NCBI GenBank assembly: GCA_002726245.1
Contig: PBSM01000327.1
Location: forward strand, 1 to 44,247
Direction: 5' to 3'
Source of the DNA: Planctomycetaceae bacterium
Lineage (GTDB): Bacteria > Planctomycetota > Planctomycetia > Pirellulales > Pirellulaceae
Length of the DNA stretch: 44,247 nucleotides
Shown here: one piece after another, positions 8,838-18,045 of the stretch
How positions within the stretch are numbered: the first letter of the stretch is position 1
Layout: each line of letters starts with the position of its first letter
Translations under genes and position numbers: made by a program
Notes under the pieces: model-generated
What the model saw: only the letters and a program-made list of their open reading frames with translations
The model's database searches: none
Told to the model about the DNA's origin: nothing

Positions 8838-10157
8838 ATGCTGAATCTCTTTTCACGACGTGATTGGAATTGTCAACGTGGTTCGCGACGTTCGTTTCTA
8901 ATGCAAGTTGGCTCGCTAGCCGGGTTGGGGCTGTCGCTTGACGTGGCGCTGCGAGCGGAGGCGAAGGCGGCAAGGTCGGCCCGTGAAGCGAATTGCATTC
9001 TGATTTGGACGCAAGGCGGCACGAGTCACATCGACTCGATCGACCCGAAACCTGAAGCGAGTGCAAACATCCGCGGCGAGTTCTCTGTGATCGACACTGT
9101 TCTGCCGGGCATTCAGTTCACCGAGTTGATGCCGCACTTTGCGACGAATCTTGGAACATTCTCGCTGCTCCGGAACCTCAATCCGCGCAATGGCAGCCAT
9201 AGCGTTGCCGATGCGATCATGATGTCCGGCAAGCCGATCAGCCCGACAATCACGTATCCCTGTTTTGGCTCCGTCATTGCCAAGGAGCAAGGCAATCGCA
9301 ACTCGCTACCGCCGTTCATACAACTCGGCTCGCACGTCGACCGCCGCGCTCGAGGAGGTTTGGCGGGTTATCTCGGTATCCAGCACAATCCTTTCGAAGT
9401 ACCCGGCGATCCCAACAGCGAAAGCTACACGGTGCGCGACGTGACTCCGCCGGGAGGCCTCTCTATGTCGCGAGTTGAACAACGGCGACAAGCACTCGCA
9501 CTGCTCGACAACCTGCCACGCAAGGTTGAGGAAAACGCCGGAGCTTTGGAAGCAACCGACAAGTTCTACGAGAATGCCTTTGAAATCATCTCGTCGCCGC
9601 AGACAAAGCGCGCGTTCGACGTTTCGAAGGAATCTGATGAGACACGCGCCGCTTATGGCCGCCATTATTTCGGCCAGAGTTGTTTGCTGGCACGGCGGCT
9701 GATTGACTCAGGCAGCCGCTTTGTGACTGTCAGTAGCGGCGGTTGGGACACCCACAGCAGCAACTTCACAACCTTACGAAAGAAATTGCCGCCTGTCGAT
9801 CAAGCAATTCCCGCGTTGATCAATGACCTCAAACGGCGAGGCTTGCTCGAATCGACGCTCGTCGTATGGATGACCGACTTTGGCCGCACACCCATCATCA
9901 ACGCCAATGCCGGCCGCGATCATTCTTCGACCGCTAGCTTCATTGTCATGGCAGGGCTCGATACGCCGCCGGGCACGGTTGTCGGCAGGACGGATGACAC
10001 CGCAACACGCGTCGACGGCGACGAGTACTACGCTCATGACGTCGCTGCAACGATCTACGCAAAACTCGGTATCCCGCTTGATACTGCGCATGTCGCGCCC
10101 GATGGCCGGCCGATTTGGTTGTGCGAGGGGGAACCGATCAGAGAATTGATGAGCTGA
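8838..10157 (+). CDS. DUF1501 domain protein with Tat signal
   Basis: The start is ATG 8838, with AAGGA nine bases upstream. The N-terminus has a twin-arginine signal (GSRRSFLMQVGSLAGLGL), predicting export in folded form. The 439-residue protein shows DUF1501 landmarks: LIWTQGGTSHIDSIDPKPEA, FATNLGTFSLLRNLNPRNGS, QSCLLARRLIDSGSRFVTVS, GGWDTHSSNF, VVWMTDFGRTPIINANAGRD and a C-terminal HVAPDGRPIWLCEGEPI. The family belongs to the alkaline-phosphatase/sulfatase-like fold group, is extremely abundant in planctomycetes and has no established biochemical role. It heads a three-gene run with the PPC protein (92-base gap) and the DUF1549/DUF1553 protein (84-base gap), the standard arrangement for these families, which suggests they act together. 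Confidence 0.92.
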   Translation: MLNLFSRRDWNCQRGSRRSFLMQVGSLAGLGLSLDVALRAEAKAARSAREANCILIWTQGGTSHIDSIDPKPEASANIRGEFSVIDTVLPGIQFTELMPHFATNLGTFSLLRNLNPRNGSHSVADAIMMSGKPISPTITYPCFGSVIAKEQGNRNSLPPFIQLGSHVDRRARGGLAGYLGIQHNPFEVPGDPNSESYTVRDVTPPGGLSMSRVEQRRQALALLDNLPRKVEENAGALEATDKFYENAFEIISSPQTKRAFDVSKESDETRAAYGRHYFGQSCLLARRLIDSGSRFVTVSSGGWDTHSSNFTTLRKKLPPVDQAIPALINDLKRRGLLESTLVVWMTDFGRTPIINANAGRDHSSTASFIVMAGLDTPPGTVVGRTDDTATRVDGDEYYAHDVAATIYAKLGIPLDTAHVAPDGRPIWLCEGEPIRELMS

Positions 10158-10158
10158 G

Positions 10159-10215
10159 CCGCTGATGAACGCTATTTGACGCTAACGTAGCCGTTTCCGA
10201 TCAGCGTTCGTCAGC
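10159..10215. repeat. Intergenic hairpin between DUF1501 and PPC genes
   Basis: CGCTGATGAACGCT (10159-10172) pairs with AGCGTTCGTCAGCG (10202-10215), 13 of 14 bases, around a 29-base loop that holds TTTGACGCTAACGT (10174-10187). It may be a repeat element, an attenuating structure or a processing site between the two genes. There is no T-run, so it is not a typical terminator. Confidence 0.65.
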
Positions 10216-10249
10216 GTCGCTTAGAGATTCGCAATGCTGGAATGACAAA

Positions 10250-12376
10250 ATGCAGAGAGCTATTTACACCGCGGTGCTGTTCGTGTTGCTGCTTTCGCAG
10301 TCGGCTCCGGCCAAGATCGGCTTTCGCCAGCTCACAGCGGTCTACCCGGTCGCTGTGCAACGCGGCACGGAACAGACCGTGCAAGTGCGGAGCAACTTCA
10401 CGCTCGACAACACTTATGCGACTTTCTTCGACCGGCCAGGCATTGTGATGAAGTTCGCCGAGACCGAGCCGATCGAAGCGCCGCGTAAGAACCGCGGCTC
10501 CATCGGCACTCCGTTCCGCTTTCAGGTCACGGTGCCCGACGATCAGCCAACCGGCGTCTACGAGATGCGCGTGGCAACTCGGCAAGCCGTTTCGAGCATC
10601 ACGCATCTGCTCGTCACAGATTATCCAGTCGTCGAGGAAGCGCGCGACAACAACGACCTGCCGGAGGCCGCTCAGCCGGTCTCCGTGCCCGCGGCGATCT
10701 GCGGAGTTTGCGAGAAGGCGGAAGACGTCGATTGCTTTCGCTTCAAAGGAACGGCAGGCCAGCGAATCACGGCTCAGGTTTATGCTCAACGCGTCACCGA
10801 GTGCATTCACATCATGGTCGTGAAGCATCCGGTCTATCACATGAACCCGGTCCTCACGCTGATCGGACCGAGCGGGCAGATCGTTGCCGAGAACGACAAC
10901 TACTACGGCGGAGATTCGTTCCTGACTTGTGAGCTGCCTGAGGACGGCGACTACACTGTCAAGATTCGCGACGTGCGTTATGCCGGTAACGAGAAGTTCA
11001 CTTACTGCGTGGAAGTCTCGGACCGACCCTTCCTGCAAGCGATGTTTCCACTGGCTGTGCAAGTGGGACAATCGATCGAGGCCAAGCCGGTTGGCTTTGG
11101 TCTTGAAAAGGAGGCGACGTTAACGATTCCAGCAGCAGACGATCGAGTCGGAGAGTGGCGACCCGTTCGATACAGAACTTCAAACGGACCGACGAACGAA
11201 GCGCTCGTCCTGACGAGCCCGCATCGTCAGTATGCGCTCGGCGAGGGGAGTGACTCGCCCGCAAACGCGGCCGAAATCGAGTTGCCGTGCGGAGTCAGCG
11301 GTCGCGTGACCGCGCCCGATGCAGCCCAATACTTTGCCTTCGACGCGCGCCAAGGCGAGCGCTACTTGTTTGAAGTCGAGGCCCACCGGCACGGTCTGCC
11401 GCTCGACGCTCTGATCGAACTCTTCAACGAAGATGGCCAACTTCTCGCCGAAGCCGACGACGCCCCGCATTCGCCGCATGCCGGGGCCTACTCGGCGAAG
11501 GATAGCCGCTTGCGGTTCCGAGCGCCGGCCGACGGACGCTATTACGTCTCTGTTCGCGATCTCAACGGCCGCGGAGGCGAACATTATGTTTACTATCTGC
11601 GAGCCGAGCCTGACGGCCCTGACTTCGATCTGTTCGGCGAGTATTACTATGCGATGCTTGCACCCGGTACGCGGATGCTCTGGTTCGCCGGCATTCGTCG
11701 GCACAACGGCTTCGACGGCCCGGTCGAGATCGGCGTCGAAGGGCTGCCCGATGGCGTGACGCTCACACCAGCAACGATCCCCGCCGGCATGAATCACTGC
11801 GCGCTGATTCTATCTGCTGACAAAGACGCCAAGATCGACGCGAGTCTGGTGCGCGTCTTTGGCAAAGCGAAGGTGGCTGGTTCCGGCAAATCGGAACGCG
11901 AGATCAAGCGTTATGGGATCGTGACGTGCGAGTTGCAACAAGGCGGTGGCAGTGCGCAGATCCGCTGGCCGTGCAAGACGCAGATCGTCGGCGTCACGCA
12001 GCCGCTCGACTTGGTGCGCGTTGAAGCGAGCCCCGCTGAAATCGACTTGCAACCGGGAGGTCGCGCGGAAATCAAAGTTCGAATCGTTCGCCAAAACGAC
12101 AACTCCGATCCGGCGACACTCGCGATGAGCCACATGTACTACACGAACAGCTGCGGCGACCAGCTGCCGCCGGGCGTTACCCTTTCCAGCCAAAGCCGCA
12201 CACAACTCAAAGGCAACGAATCGGAATCAACGATCATCCTGGAGGCTTCGAAAGACGCCTTGCCCGTGAAGAACTTGCCGATCGCCGTCATGGCGAGAGT
12301 TTATGTGACGTACAACATCAGCACGAATTATGCCTCGACGCCGATTTCATTGACCGTTGGAGCGTCTGAGGAATGA
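10250..12376 (+). CDS. PPC-domain (bacterial pre-peptidase C-terminal) exported protein
   Basis: The start is ATG 10250, which gives a Sec signal (MQRAIYTAVLFVLLLSQSAPA). The 708-residue protein is all-beta. An N-terminal Ig-like region (about 25-130, TAVYPVAVQRGTEQTVQV) is followed by a first PPC domain (about 130-250, with AEDVDCFRFKGTAGQRITAQ and DGDYTVKIRDVRY) and a second (about 335-460, with DAAQYFAFDARQGERYLFEV and DGRYYVSVRDLNGRGGEHYV). The rest is further beta-sandwich sequence. There is no protease domain. Proteins of this kind regularly sit between DUF1501 and DUF1549/DUF1553 genes in planctomycetes and probably form the structural or ligand-binding member of that set. Confidence 0.85.
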   Translation: MQRAIYTAVLFVLLLSQSAPAKIGFRQLTAVYPVAVQRGTEQTVQVRSNFTLDNTYATFFDRPGIVMKFAETEPIEAPRKNRGSIGTPFRFQVTVPDDQPTGVYEMRVATRQAVSSITHLLVTDYPVVEEARDNNDLPEAAQPVSVPAAICGVCEKAEDVDCFRFKGTAGQRITAQVYAQRVTECIHIMVVKHPVYHMNPVLTLIGPSGQIVAENDNYYGGDSFLTCELPEDGDYTVKIRDVRYAGNEKFTYCVEVSDRPFLQAMFPLAVQVGQSIEAKPVGFGLEKEATLTIPAADDRVGEWRPVRYRTSNGPTNEALVLTSPHRQYALGEGSDSPANAAEIELPCGVSGRVTAPDAAQYFAFDARQGERYLFEVEAHRHGLPLDALIELFNEDGQLLAEADDAPHSPHAGAYSAKDSRLRFRAPADGRYYVSVRDLNGRGGEHYVYYLRAEPDGPDFDLFGEYYYAMLAPGTRMLWFAGIRRHNGFDGPVEIGVEGLPDGVTLTPATIPAGMNHCALILSADKDAKIDASLVRVFGKAKVAGSGKSEREIKRYGIVTCELQQGGGSAQIRWPCKTQIVGVTQPLDLVRVEASPAEIDLQPGGRAEIKVRIVRQNDNSDPATLAMSHMYYTNSCGDQLPPGVTLSSQSRTQLKGNESESTIILEASKDALPVKNLPIAVMARVYVTYNISTNYASTPISLTVGASEE

Positions 12377-12379
12377 CTT

Positions 12380-12448
12380 GTTTAACCAGTAGCCGAAGGC
12401 GACATTCGTTCGGTTGATCCCGACGACGCCTTCGGCTACTGGTTGAAC
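12380..12448. repeat. Intergenic palindrome between PPC and DUF1553 genes
   Basis: AACCAGTAGCCGAAGGCG (12384-12401) and its exact reverse complement CGCCTTCGGCTACTGGTT (12427-12444) flank a 25-base loop. With one mismatch the arms extend to 22 bases (12380-12401, 12427-12448). The right arm ends 12 bases before the next start codon, so the stem could cover the ribosome binding site of the DUF1553 gene. Confidence 0.85.
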
Positions 12449-12460
12449 GAAAGAACTGAC

Positions 12461-14656
12461 ATGCGATACGCGTTAACCATCATCGCTGCATTCATCGTCG
12501 CGTGCTGGATCAATCCAGCGCTCGCCGACCAACCTCCAAGCTTCATTGAAGACGTCATCCCGGTCCTCACGAAAGCAGGCTGCAACCAAGGCGCTTGTCA
12601 CGGCGGACAGTTTGGCCAAGGAGGCTTCAAGCTGTCGCTGTTGGGTTTCGCGCCGGAGCAAGACCACCCGTCGATCGTGCGCGAGTGGACTCAGCGCCGC
12701 GTATCGCTACTTGTCCCGGCAGAGAGTTTGTTGTTGCGGAAGGCACTCGCTTCCGTCCCGCACGGCGGCGGAAAGAGGATGTCGTACAAGTCGCCGGAGT
12801 ACGAGACCTTGAAGGCGTGGCTCGCCGCGGGCGCGCCGGGACCTGTCGAGGACGAACCGAGGTTGACCGCCATTTCCGTCACACCAGCAGAGCGCGAGTA
12901 TCAACAAGACGAGAGTCAACAACTGACGGTCATTGCCGAGTACAGCGACGGCTCGCGGCGCGACGTGACGCAGTTGGCTCGCTACGATAGCCTCAGCGAA
13001 GGCGTCGCGAGGGTGACTCGCAGCGGCTTCATCACGGCTGCCGGACAAGGCCAGACAGCGATTATGGTTCGATATCGTGGACGGGCGAAGGTCTCGTCGG
13101 TTGTGCGGCCATTCGCTGATGATGTTGATTTAGCTGACTTTCAACCGCACAACTTCGTTGACGAGCCCGTTAAGGCTCGCTGGCAGAAGCTGGGGCTGAA
13201 GCCGTCACCTTTGTGCAGCGATGATGTGTTTATCCGCCGGGCGTTTCTGGCGTCAATCGGCACGTTGCCGCCGCGTGAGCGAGTCGAAAGGTTTCTGGCA
13301 TCGGACGATCCGAAGAAGCGAATCGAACTCGTCGACGAGTTGCTCGGTCTGACGCGCGACCCGAGGCGAGATGTCTACGTCGAGCCGTTCAGCGCCTACT
13401 GGACTCAAAAGTGGGGAGACCTGCTGCGCAACAATCGCGACAAGGTGGGTGAGACGGGGATGTGGGCTTTTGCCAATTGGATTCGAGCCTCGCTGCGCGA
13501 GAACAAGCCAATGGATCAGTTCGCCCGCGAAATCCTGCTCGCTCGCGGCTCGATTTACCAGAACGGGCAGGCCAACTACTACAAAGTCGCGAGCAAAGCG
13601 ACGGACCTGGCTGAGACGACGGCTCAGGTTTTCCTGGGCGTACGGCTGGAATGTGCGCGGTGCCACCAACACCCGTTCGAATCGTACAGCCAAGCCGACT
13701 ACTACGGCATGGCGGCGTTCTTCACGCGGGTGACGACAAAACGCAGCAGCGACTTCGGTGGCTTCGGCAACGATACGGTTGTGCGGTTGAAGACTTCAGG
13801 CACTATCAAGCATCCGCGAACGGGCCAAGTCATTTCTCCGACGCCGCTGGGAGCTTCGTCGCTGGAGTCCATCACCGCCAGAGACCTTCGCCAGCCACTC
13901 GCCGAGTGGATGACCTCGCCGGAGAACTCGCTGTTCGCTCGCAACATCGTCAACCGCACCTGGGGACATTTGATGGGCACGGCGATCATCAAGCCGATCG
14001 ATGACCTTCGCGAGACGAACCCACCATCGAACCCGGAACTTCTCGAGGCACTCGCGGCGGACTTTGTGAACAACGCTTACGATCTTCGCAAGCTGATGCG
14101 AGCCATCATGGTGTCGCGCGTCTTTCAGTTAAGCTCCACAGCCACCGACGAAAACGCTGCCGACACACGTTTCTTTTCGCATTACCCAACGAAGCGGCTG
14201 CCTGCCGAAGTGCTGCTCGACGCGATCGACGATGCTTGCGGAACACAGGAACGCTTCACAGGCGTCCCGCTCGGAACGCGAGCGATCGAGTTGCCCGATC
14301 CCAAGTTCAGTTCGTACTTTCTCGACACGCTTGGTCGACCGCAGCGTATTGTCTCGTGCGAGTGCGAACGGACCGCGGAGCCAAATCTGGCTCAGGTTCT
14401 GCAAATCGCCAACGGCGAACTCGTCCAGCGCAAGCTCACCGACAAACAAGGACGCATCTCAAGACTCATCGAGACGAAAGCTACGGATGAAGTCGCGTTT
14501 ACCGAACTCTACCTCGTCACGCTCAGCCGTCGGCCAACCGACGAAGAAATCGACCACTGTCACACGATCCTCGCCACTGCCAACGATCGCCGTAGCGGGC
14601 TCGAAGACATCCTCTGGGCTCTGCTCAACGGCCGCGAGTTCTTGTTCAACCATTGA
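12461..14656 (+). CDS. DUF1549/DUF1553 protein with haem-type motifs and Ig-like domain
   Basis: The start is ATG 12461; the TTG at 12443 lies inside the palindrome arm and is less likely. The signal peptide is MRYALTIIAAFIVACWINPALA. The 731-residue protein has a planctomycete cytochrome-type CX4CH motif (AGCNQGACHGG, about 42-52), a bacterial Ig-like (Big_2-like) domain at about 135-215 (ISVTPAEREYQQDESQQL, YSDGSRRDVTQ), DUF1549 (about 225-430, including ECARCHQHPFE, a CX2CH) and DUF1553 (about 450-731, including NRTWGHLMG, the end reading GREFLFNH). If haem is bound covalently the protein would be an extracytoplasmic c-type cytochrome, possibly passing electrons to or from its DUF1501 partner; this is an inference. 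It is the last gene of the trio. Confidence 0.93.
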   Translation: MRYALTIIAAFIVACWINPALADQPPSFIEDVIPVLTKAGCNQGACHGGQFGQGGFKLSLLGFAPEQDHPSIVREWTQRRVSLLVPAESLLLRKALASVPHGGGKRMSYKSPEYETLKAWLAAGAPGPVEDEPRLTAISVTPAEREYQQDESQQLTVIAEYSDGSRRDVTQLARYDSLSEGVARVTRSGFITAAGQGQTAIMVRYRGRAKVSSVVRPFADDVDLADFQPHNFVDEPVKARWQKLGLKPSPLCSDDVFIRRAFLASIGTLPPRERVERFLASDDPKKRIELVDELLGLTRDPRRDVYVEPFSAYWTQKWGDLLRNNRDKVGETGMWAFANWIRASLRENKPMDQFAREILLARGSIYQNGQANYYKVASKATDLAETTAQVFLGVRLECARCHQHPFESYSQADYYGMAAFFTRVTTKRSSDFGGFGNDTVVRLKTSGTIKHPRTGQVISPTPLGASSLESITARDLRQPLAEWMTSPENSLFARNIVNRTWGHLMGTAIIKPIDDLRETNPPSNPELLEALAADFVNNAYDLRKLMRAIMVSRVFQLSSTATDENAADTRFFSHYPTKRLPAEVLLDAIDDACGTQERFTGVPLGTRAIELPDPKFSSYFLDTLGRPQRIVSCECERTAEPNLAQVLQIANGELVQRKLTDKQGRISRLIETKATDEVAFTELYLVTLSRRPTDEEIDHCHTILATANDRRSGLEDILWALLNGREFLFNH

Positions 14657-14748
14657 GCTGGCTCGCTCAGAACCAGCGCACTGCCGGTCGCGCAGAACAG
14701 GGGCAAGAGCGACCGAACAACATCGGTTCGACCCAACACCCTCATTCT

Positions 14749-15852
14749 TTAGTGTCTCGCGTCCGTCGTCACAACGATCTGTTTGAATACAACGTACCCG
14801 ATCTCTCGCCCGTTGTCCGAATTAACAGCGAGTTGTAGCTCGCCATCGATGTCGAGCTTCGTCAGATCGAATTGATGTTCGCCGGTTTTCAGGACACTCA
14901 GCGGCCGGGATACTTCACCCGTCTGGCCACGAATGACAAGCTTCCCGGAGCCTGCGACACCGTTAACCGCGACGGTGCAGCGAACGACGTTGGGCTTGAT
15001 GCCAGAAAGCCTGACGGAGAGTGAGCCAAAGTCGGGGGAGCGGTTGTTGCGACCGATGTAGTTGGGTTGGTTTGTGGCGATATAGACTTGGCCCAGTTGC
15101 TCGTCATCAGTTGGACGCAGAGTGACGACTCCGCTGCGTCCGACGATCAAGTCCATCTGCTTCGCGGTGAGGTATTCGAACGGATTGAGGCTGTTGGCAG
15201 TCCATTGCTGGAACCAAAGGTCGCTGCGATTCGTAACGGCCAATGATTTGGCGTCTTTGGTCGCGAGGACTTCGCTGATCGAAAGCACATTGTCGATGCA
15301 TTTGCTCGGCTCCTCGCTCCGGTAATACGTGCCCCAAGTGATGTCGAAAAAATGCCACTTATCGGCATAGAAGACTTCTGCCCCGATGTGGCTGTGATTC
15401 TCCGCTCGCGTGGAGCCGCGCATATAGAATTCGACCGGCCGATTGCGAACGTCAAGCCGATCTAGAATCTCGCGGAACGTCATGACTTGACCACCACAGA
15501 TCCCGGCTTGCGATGCAAGATACTCTTCGGCGTTCGACGGTAACGGCTTTTCGGCCTTTGCCAAGAGTGAGTAGTTCAGCGGACTGACACGCGACTGCAC
15601 GTAATTCATCGTGGCGACCGCAGCGAGGAACTCGCGTGAGTATCGCTTCGGCCGTTCGCCGAACCAAGCAACCTGTTCGCGAATCGACTTGACGGCCTGA
15701 TCGAGCCGCGGAGTTGGCGATTCATCACGCCGGCCGGTGTTGGCTTTGACCGTCTCTTGCACCAAGGTTCGAGACCTGTCCTGTTTAGGAACGCGGTCGT
15801 CAGCTTGAGACACCGACAGACCGACGATGAGGACGATGACGAGGGTGCGCAT
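14749..15852 (-). CDS. Exported transglutaminase-like (papain-fold) protein
   Basis: ATG 15852 gives a short Sec signal (MRTLVIVLIVGLSVSQA). The 367-residue protein has a transglutaminase-like core with a complete Cys-His-Asp triad in the expected order: Cys119 (AGICGGQVMTF), His155 (ENHSHIGAEVFY) and Asp170 (WHFFDITWG). The C-terminal about 130 residues form a predicted beta-sandwich ending in QIVVTTDARH. The usual role would be protease, peptidase or transglutaminase chemistry outside the cytoplasm; the substrate is unknown. The gene is convergent with the DUF1553 gene (92-base gap, no clear terminator) and divergent from the phosphoesterase at 15987. Confidence 0.82.
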   Translation of the reverse strand: MRTLVIVLIVGLSVSQADDRVPKQDRSRTLVQETVKANTGRRDESPTPRLDQAVKSIREQVAWFGERPKRYSREFLAAVATMNYVQSRVSPLNYSLLAKAEKPLPSNAEEYLASQAGICGGQVMTFREILDRLDVRNRPVEFYMRGSTRAENHSHIGAEVFYADKWHFFDITWGTYYRSEEPSKCIDNVLSISEVLATKDAKSLAVTNRSDLWFQQWTANSLNPFEYLTAKQMDLIVGRSGVVTLRPTDDEQLGQVYIATNQPNYIGRNNRSPDFGSLSVRLSGIKPNVVRCTVAVNGVAGSGKLVIRGQTGEVSRPLSVLKTGEHQFDLTKLDIDGELQLAVNSDNGREIGYVVFKQIVVTTDARH

Positions 15853-15986
15853 CGCGATGGATCCTTGTTGGCGAGTGGTCCGGGCAGCAACTAGCTTAAC
15901 AAGGATTCGCCTCGCCTGGTGCCACAGGCTAAACTACCGGTTCATCAACCAACTGTGTGCTCAAGACAAAGGGCGGGAGATCACTT

Positions 15987-17000
15987 ATGCCTCTCCACGA
16001 AAGAAATGTTGATATTAGTCGACGCGACTTCATCGTCCGTGGAACCGCTGGCCTTGCTGTGGCCACGGCCTCCACGTCACTCAATGCGGCGCCGAGTCGA
16101 ACACCTCTTCGGTTTGGCCTGAATGCCGATCCACACTTGTTGGGACGTCGAGCAACTGGCAACGAAGCCAATTTCAAGCAGTTTGTGGATCAGATGCAAC
16201 AGTTCAAACCGGACTTTGCGATTGATCTGGGTGACTTCGGCTGCCAGGTCGCCGAAGGCCAGACGACGCGCGAAATGCACGATGGACAGCTGGAAGCGCT
16301 GAAGCACCATGTTGGAGTGTTTGCCCAGTTGGAATGTCCGCGCTATCACGTCATGGGGAATCATGACGTCGGATGGCTGAAGGGTGGCACCGAGAAGATT
16401 ACCGCCGACGATTTAATCGGACGCGCGCATGCCGGAGAAGACATCACCAAGCAGGAGTTCCTCGACGTCACGGGCACCAAGCATCGCTTCTATTCATTTG
16501 ATGTTCGCGACATTCATTTCATCGTGCTCGATGGCAACAACGCGGCAGACAAGTCATCGCCTCCACGAGGGAAAGATGGAGTGGTCGGCGGTTACTGGAT
16601 CGATGCTGTTCAGAAGGAGTGGCTCGCGGACGACCTGGCCAAGAATCGCCAAAAACCGAAGATCGTTTTCTGCCATGAGGAACTGCACCACACGCCGGAA
16701 CGCGGTTCGGGACAAGGCGGCGACGCGCCCTTCCCACCGGTCGGCAAGCAGACCTCGTATATCGACAACGGCTGGGAGATCCGCAGTCAATTCGCCGACG
16801 ATGGTCGTGTACTTGCTTGTTTCTTCGGCCACAAGCACCGCAACCGCTGGACCGTATATGACGAAACGCACTACATCACGATGGCGGCGACGCACTGGAA
16901 GTGTAGCTTTGCCGAAATCACGATCGGCAACACACTGGACATCAACGGATTCGGCGGGCAGCGATCATACCAACTGCCGCTCCCGAAGTGGGCTTCATGA
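15987..17000 (+). CDS. Tat-exported calcineurin-like metallophosphoesterase
   Basis: The start is ATG 15987, with GGGAG at 15975-15979 as ribosome binding site. The N-terminus carries a twin-arginine signal (DISRRDFIVRGTAGLAVATA). The 337-residue protein has the two-metal phosphoesterase motifs in order: DPH (48-50), GDF (82-84, in IDLGDFG), GNHD (124-127), CHEELHH, and GHKH in FFGHKHRNRW. All main ligands appear present, so it should be an active phosphomonoesterase or phosphodiesterase. The next gene, a glycerophosphodiester phosphodiesterase, starts ten bases after the stop, so the pair probably forms an operon acting on phosphodiesters such as those in phospholipid head groups or teichoic-type polymers. 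Confidence 0.9.
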   Translation: MPLHERNVDISRRDFIVRGTAGLAVATASTSLNAAPSRTPLRFGLNADPHLLGRRATGNEANFKQFVDQMQQFKPDFAIDLGDFGCQVAEGQTTREMHDGQLEALKHHVGVFAQLECPRYHVMGNHDVGWLKGGTEKITADDLIGRAHAGEDITKQEFLDVTGTKHRFYSFDVRDIHFIVLDGNNAADKSSPPRGKDGVVGGYWIDAVQKEWLADDLAKNRQKPKIVFCHEELHHTPERGSGQGGDAPFPPVGKQTSYIDNGWEIRSQFADDGRVLACFFGHKHRNRWTVYDETHYITMAATHWKCSFAEITIGNTLDINGFGGQRSYQLPLPKWAS

Positions 17001-17010
17001 GGGAGGCCCA

Positions 17011-18045
17011 ATGGAACAAGTTAACCATCTCTCCAGCAGAAAGTGTCTTGTCCTGCTGTTGTTTGCCGTGATCACGTCTGTGATGATCACACGACCGGCA
17101 ATCACCCAGACTGCGACGCACGACCTGTCGGAGGAGCAGGCTCAGAAGACACAGCCTGCCGCCGCACGACCTGTCGGAGAAGGCAGGCCGAAAAGACAGC
17201 CTGATCGCCAGCAGCGCGAACCCGCTTTGCTTGCTCACCGCGGTCTGGTGCGGCATGCTCCAGAAAACACGCTACCTGCGTTTGCCGCGGCCGTTGAATT
17301 GGGGCTGTCCATCGAGTTAGACGTCTATCAGACCAGTGACAAGCAACTTGTTGTGATCCACGACAAGACGGTCGATCGCACCACCAACGGTAGCGGCGAA
17401 GTCACGAAGATGACGTTGGCTGAGATTCGTGAGTTGGACGCGGGCAGCTGGTTTCATCCACGCTATGCCGGTTTGAAGGTGCCGACGCTGGAAGAAGCCT
17501 TTCAGCTCATTCGCGAGCGGCAACGGAAACCGGTGACCATCGCTTTGAACATGAAAGTCATCTCACCGGGCATCGAAGCGAACATCGCCAAGCTCGTGGA
17601 GAAGTACGACATGTTTGACCAGTTGTTTGCTTTTGGCCAGCCCGAAGATAGCAGCAAGCGGTTCAAGCAGGCGAATCCGAAACTGAGGACCACCGAGGTC
17701 AAGATCTACGACTCCGAACATTTTGCCCGCGCGCTAAAGAACCCGCTGGCCGATTGCCTGTGGGTCGGCTTCATCCCCAGTCGCGACGAAATGTCCCAGG
17801 CTCGCAAGCTGGGCAAGCAAGTCTGGCTGAGCCTGCATATTGGCGACAAGCGTCCCGACATCTGGGACAAAGCCCGTGCCAGCCAGATGGACGGCATCTG
17901 CACCGATTGGCCACTCGAGTGCCGGCTGCTATGGCGGAAGGAGAACGCTACACAAGCGTCGAACTATCAATCAGCCTCGGCCATGGCCTCACGCAACATG
18001 CTAATCGCAGAGATGACCTCTGACCGCATCGAGTCAAGATCGTGA
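17011..18045 (+). CDS. Exported glycerophosphodiester phosphodiesterase (GDPD family)
   Basis: ATG 17011 is preceded by GGGAGG at 17001-17006, just after the stop of the phosphoesterase gene. The signal peptide covers about residues 1-33. A linker (about 37-65) is encoded by a tandem hairpin repeat. The catalytic GDPD domain starts at LLAHRG: HRG 76-78, NT in APENTLPAF, ELD 102-104, HD 117-118 and DRTTNGSG, ending near GICTDWPLECRL. Family reaction: hydrolysis of glycerophosphodiesters to glycerol 3-phosphate and an alcohol, calcium or magnesium dependent. The last about 26 residues, after the domain, overlap antisense the tail of the DUF4091 remnant and look like read-through sequence rather than a conserved end. 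Confidence 0.9.
   Translation: MEQVNHLSSRKCLVLLLFAVITSVMITRPAITQTATHDLSEEQAQKTQPAAARPVGEGRPKRQPDRQQREPALLAHRGLVRHAPENTLPAFAAAVELGLSIELDVYQTSDKQLVVIHDKTVDRTTNGSGEVTKMTLAEIRELDAGSWFHPRYAGLKVPTLEEAFQLIRERQRKPVTIALNMKVISPGIEANIAKLVEKYDMFDQLFAFGQPEDSSKRFKQANPKLRTTEVKIYDSEHFARALKNPLADCLWVGFIPSRDEMSQARKLGKQVWLSLHIGDKRPDIWDKARASQMDGICTDWPLECRLLWRKENATQASNYQSASAMASRNMLIAEMTSDRIESRS
17118..17203. repeat. Tandem hairpin repeat in the GDPD linker
   Basis: Two 46-base units share the start GCACGACCTGTCGGA (17118-17132 and 17164-17178). Each carries a small hairpin with a ten-base loop: GCAGGCT/AGCCTGC (17136-17142, 17153-17159) and CAGGC/GCCTG (17184-17188, 17199-17203). 46 is not a multiple of three, so the two units are read in different frames, giving a non-repetitive Gln/Arg/Pro-rich linker. 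Confidence 0.75.

Noticed and set aside
10159..10215. Rho-independent terminator after the first DUF1501 gene
   Set aside because: The stem has a 29-base loop and no following T-run, and the next gene belongs to the same functional trio.
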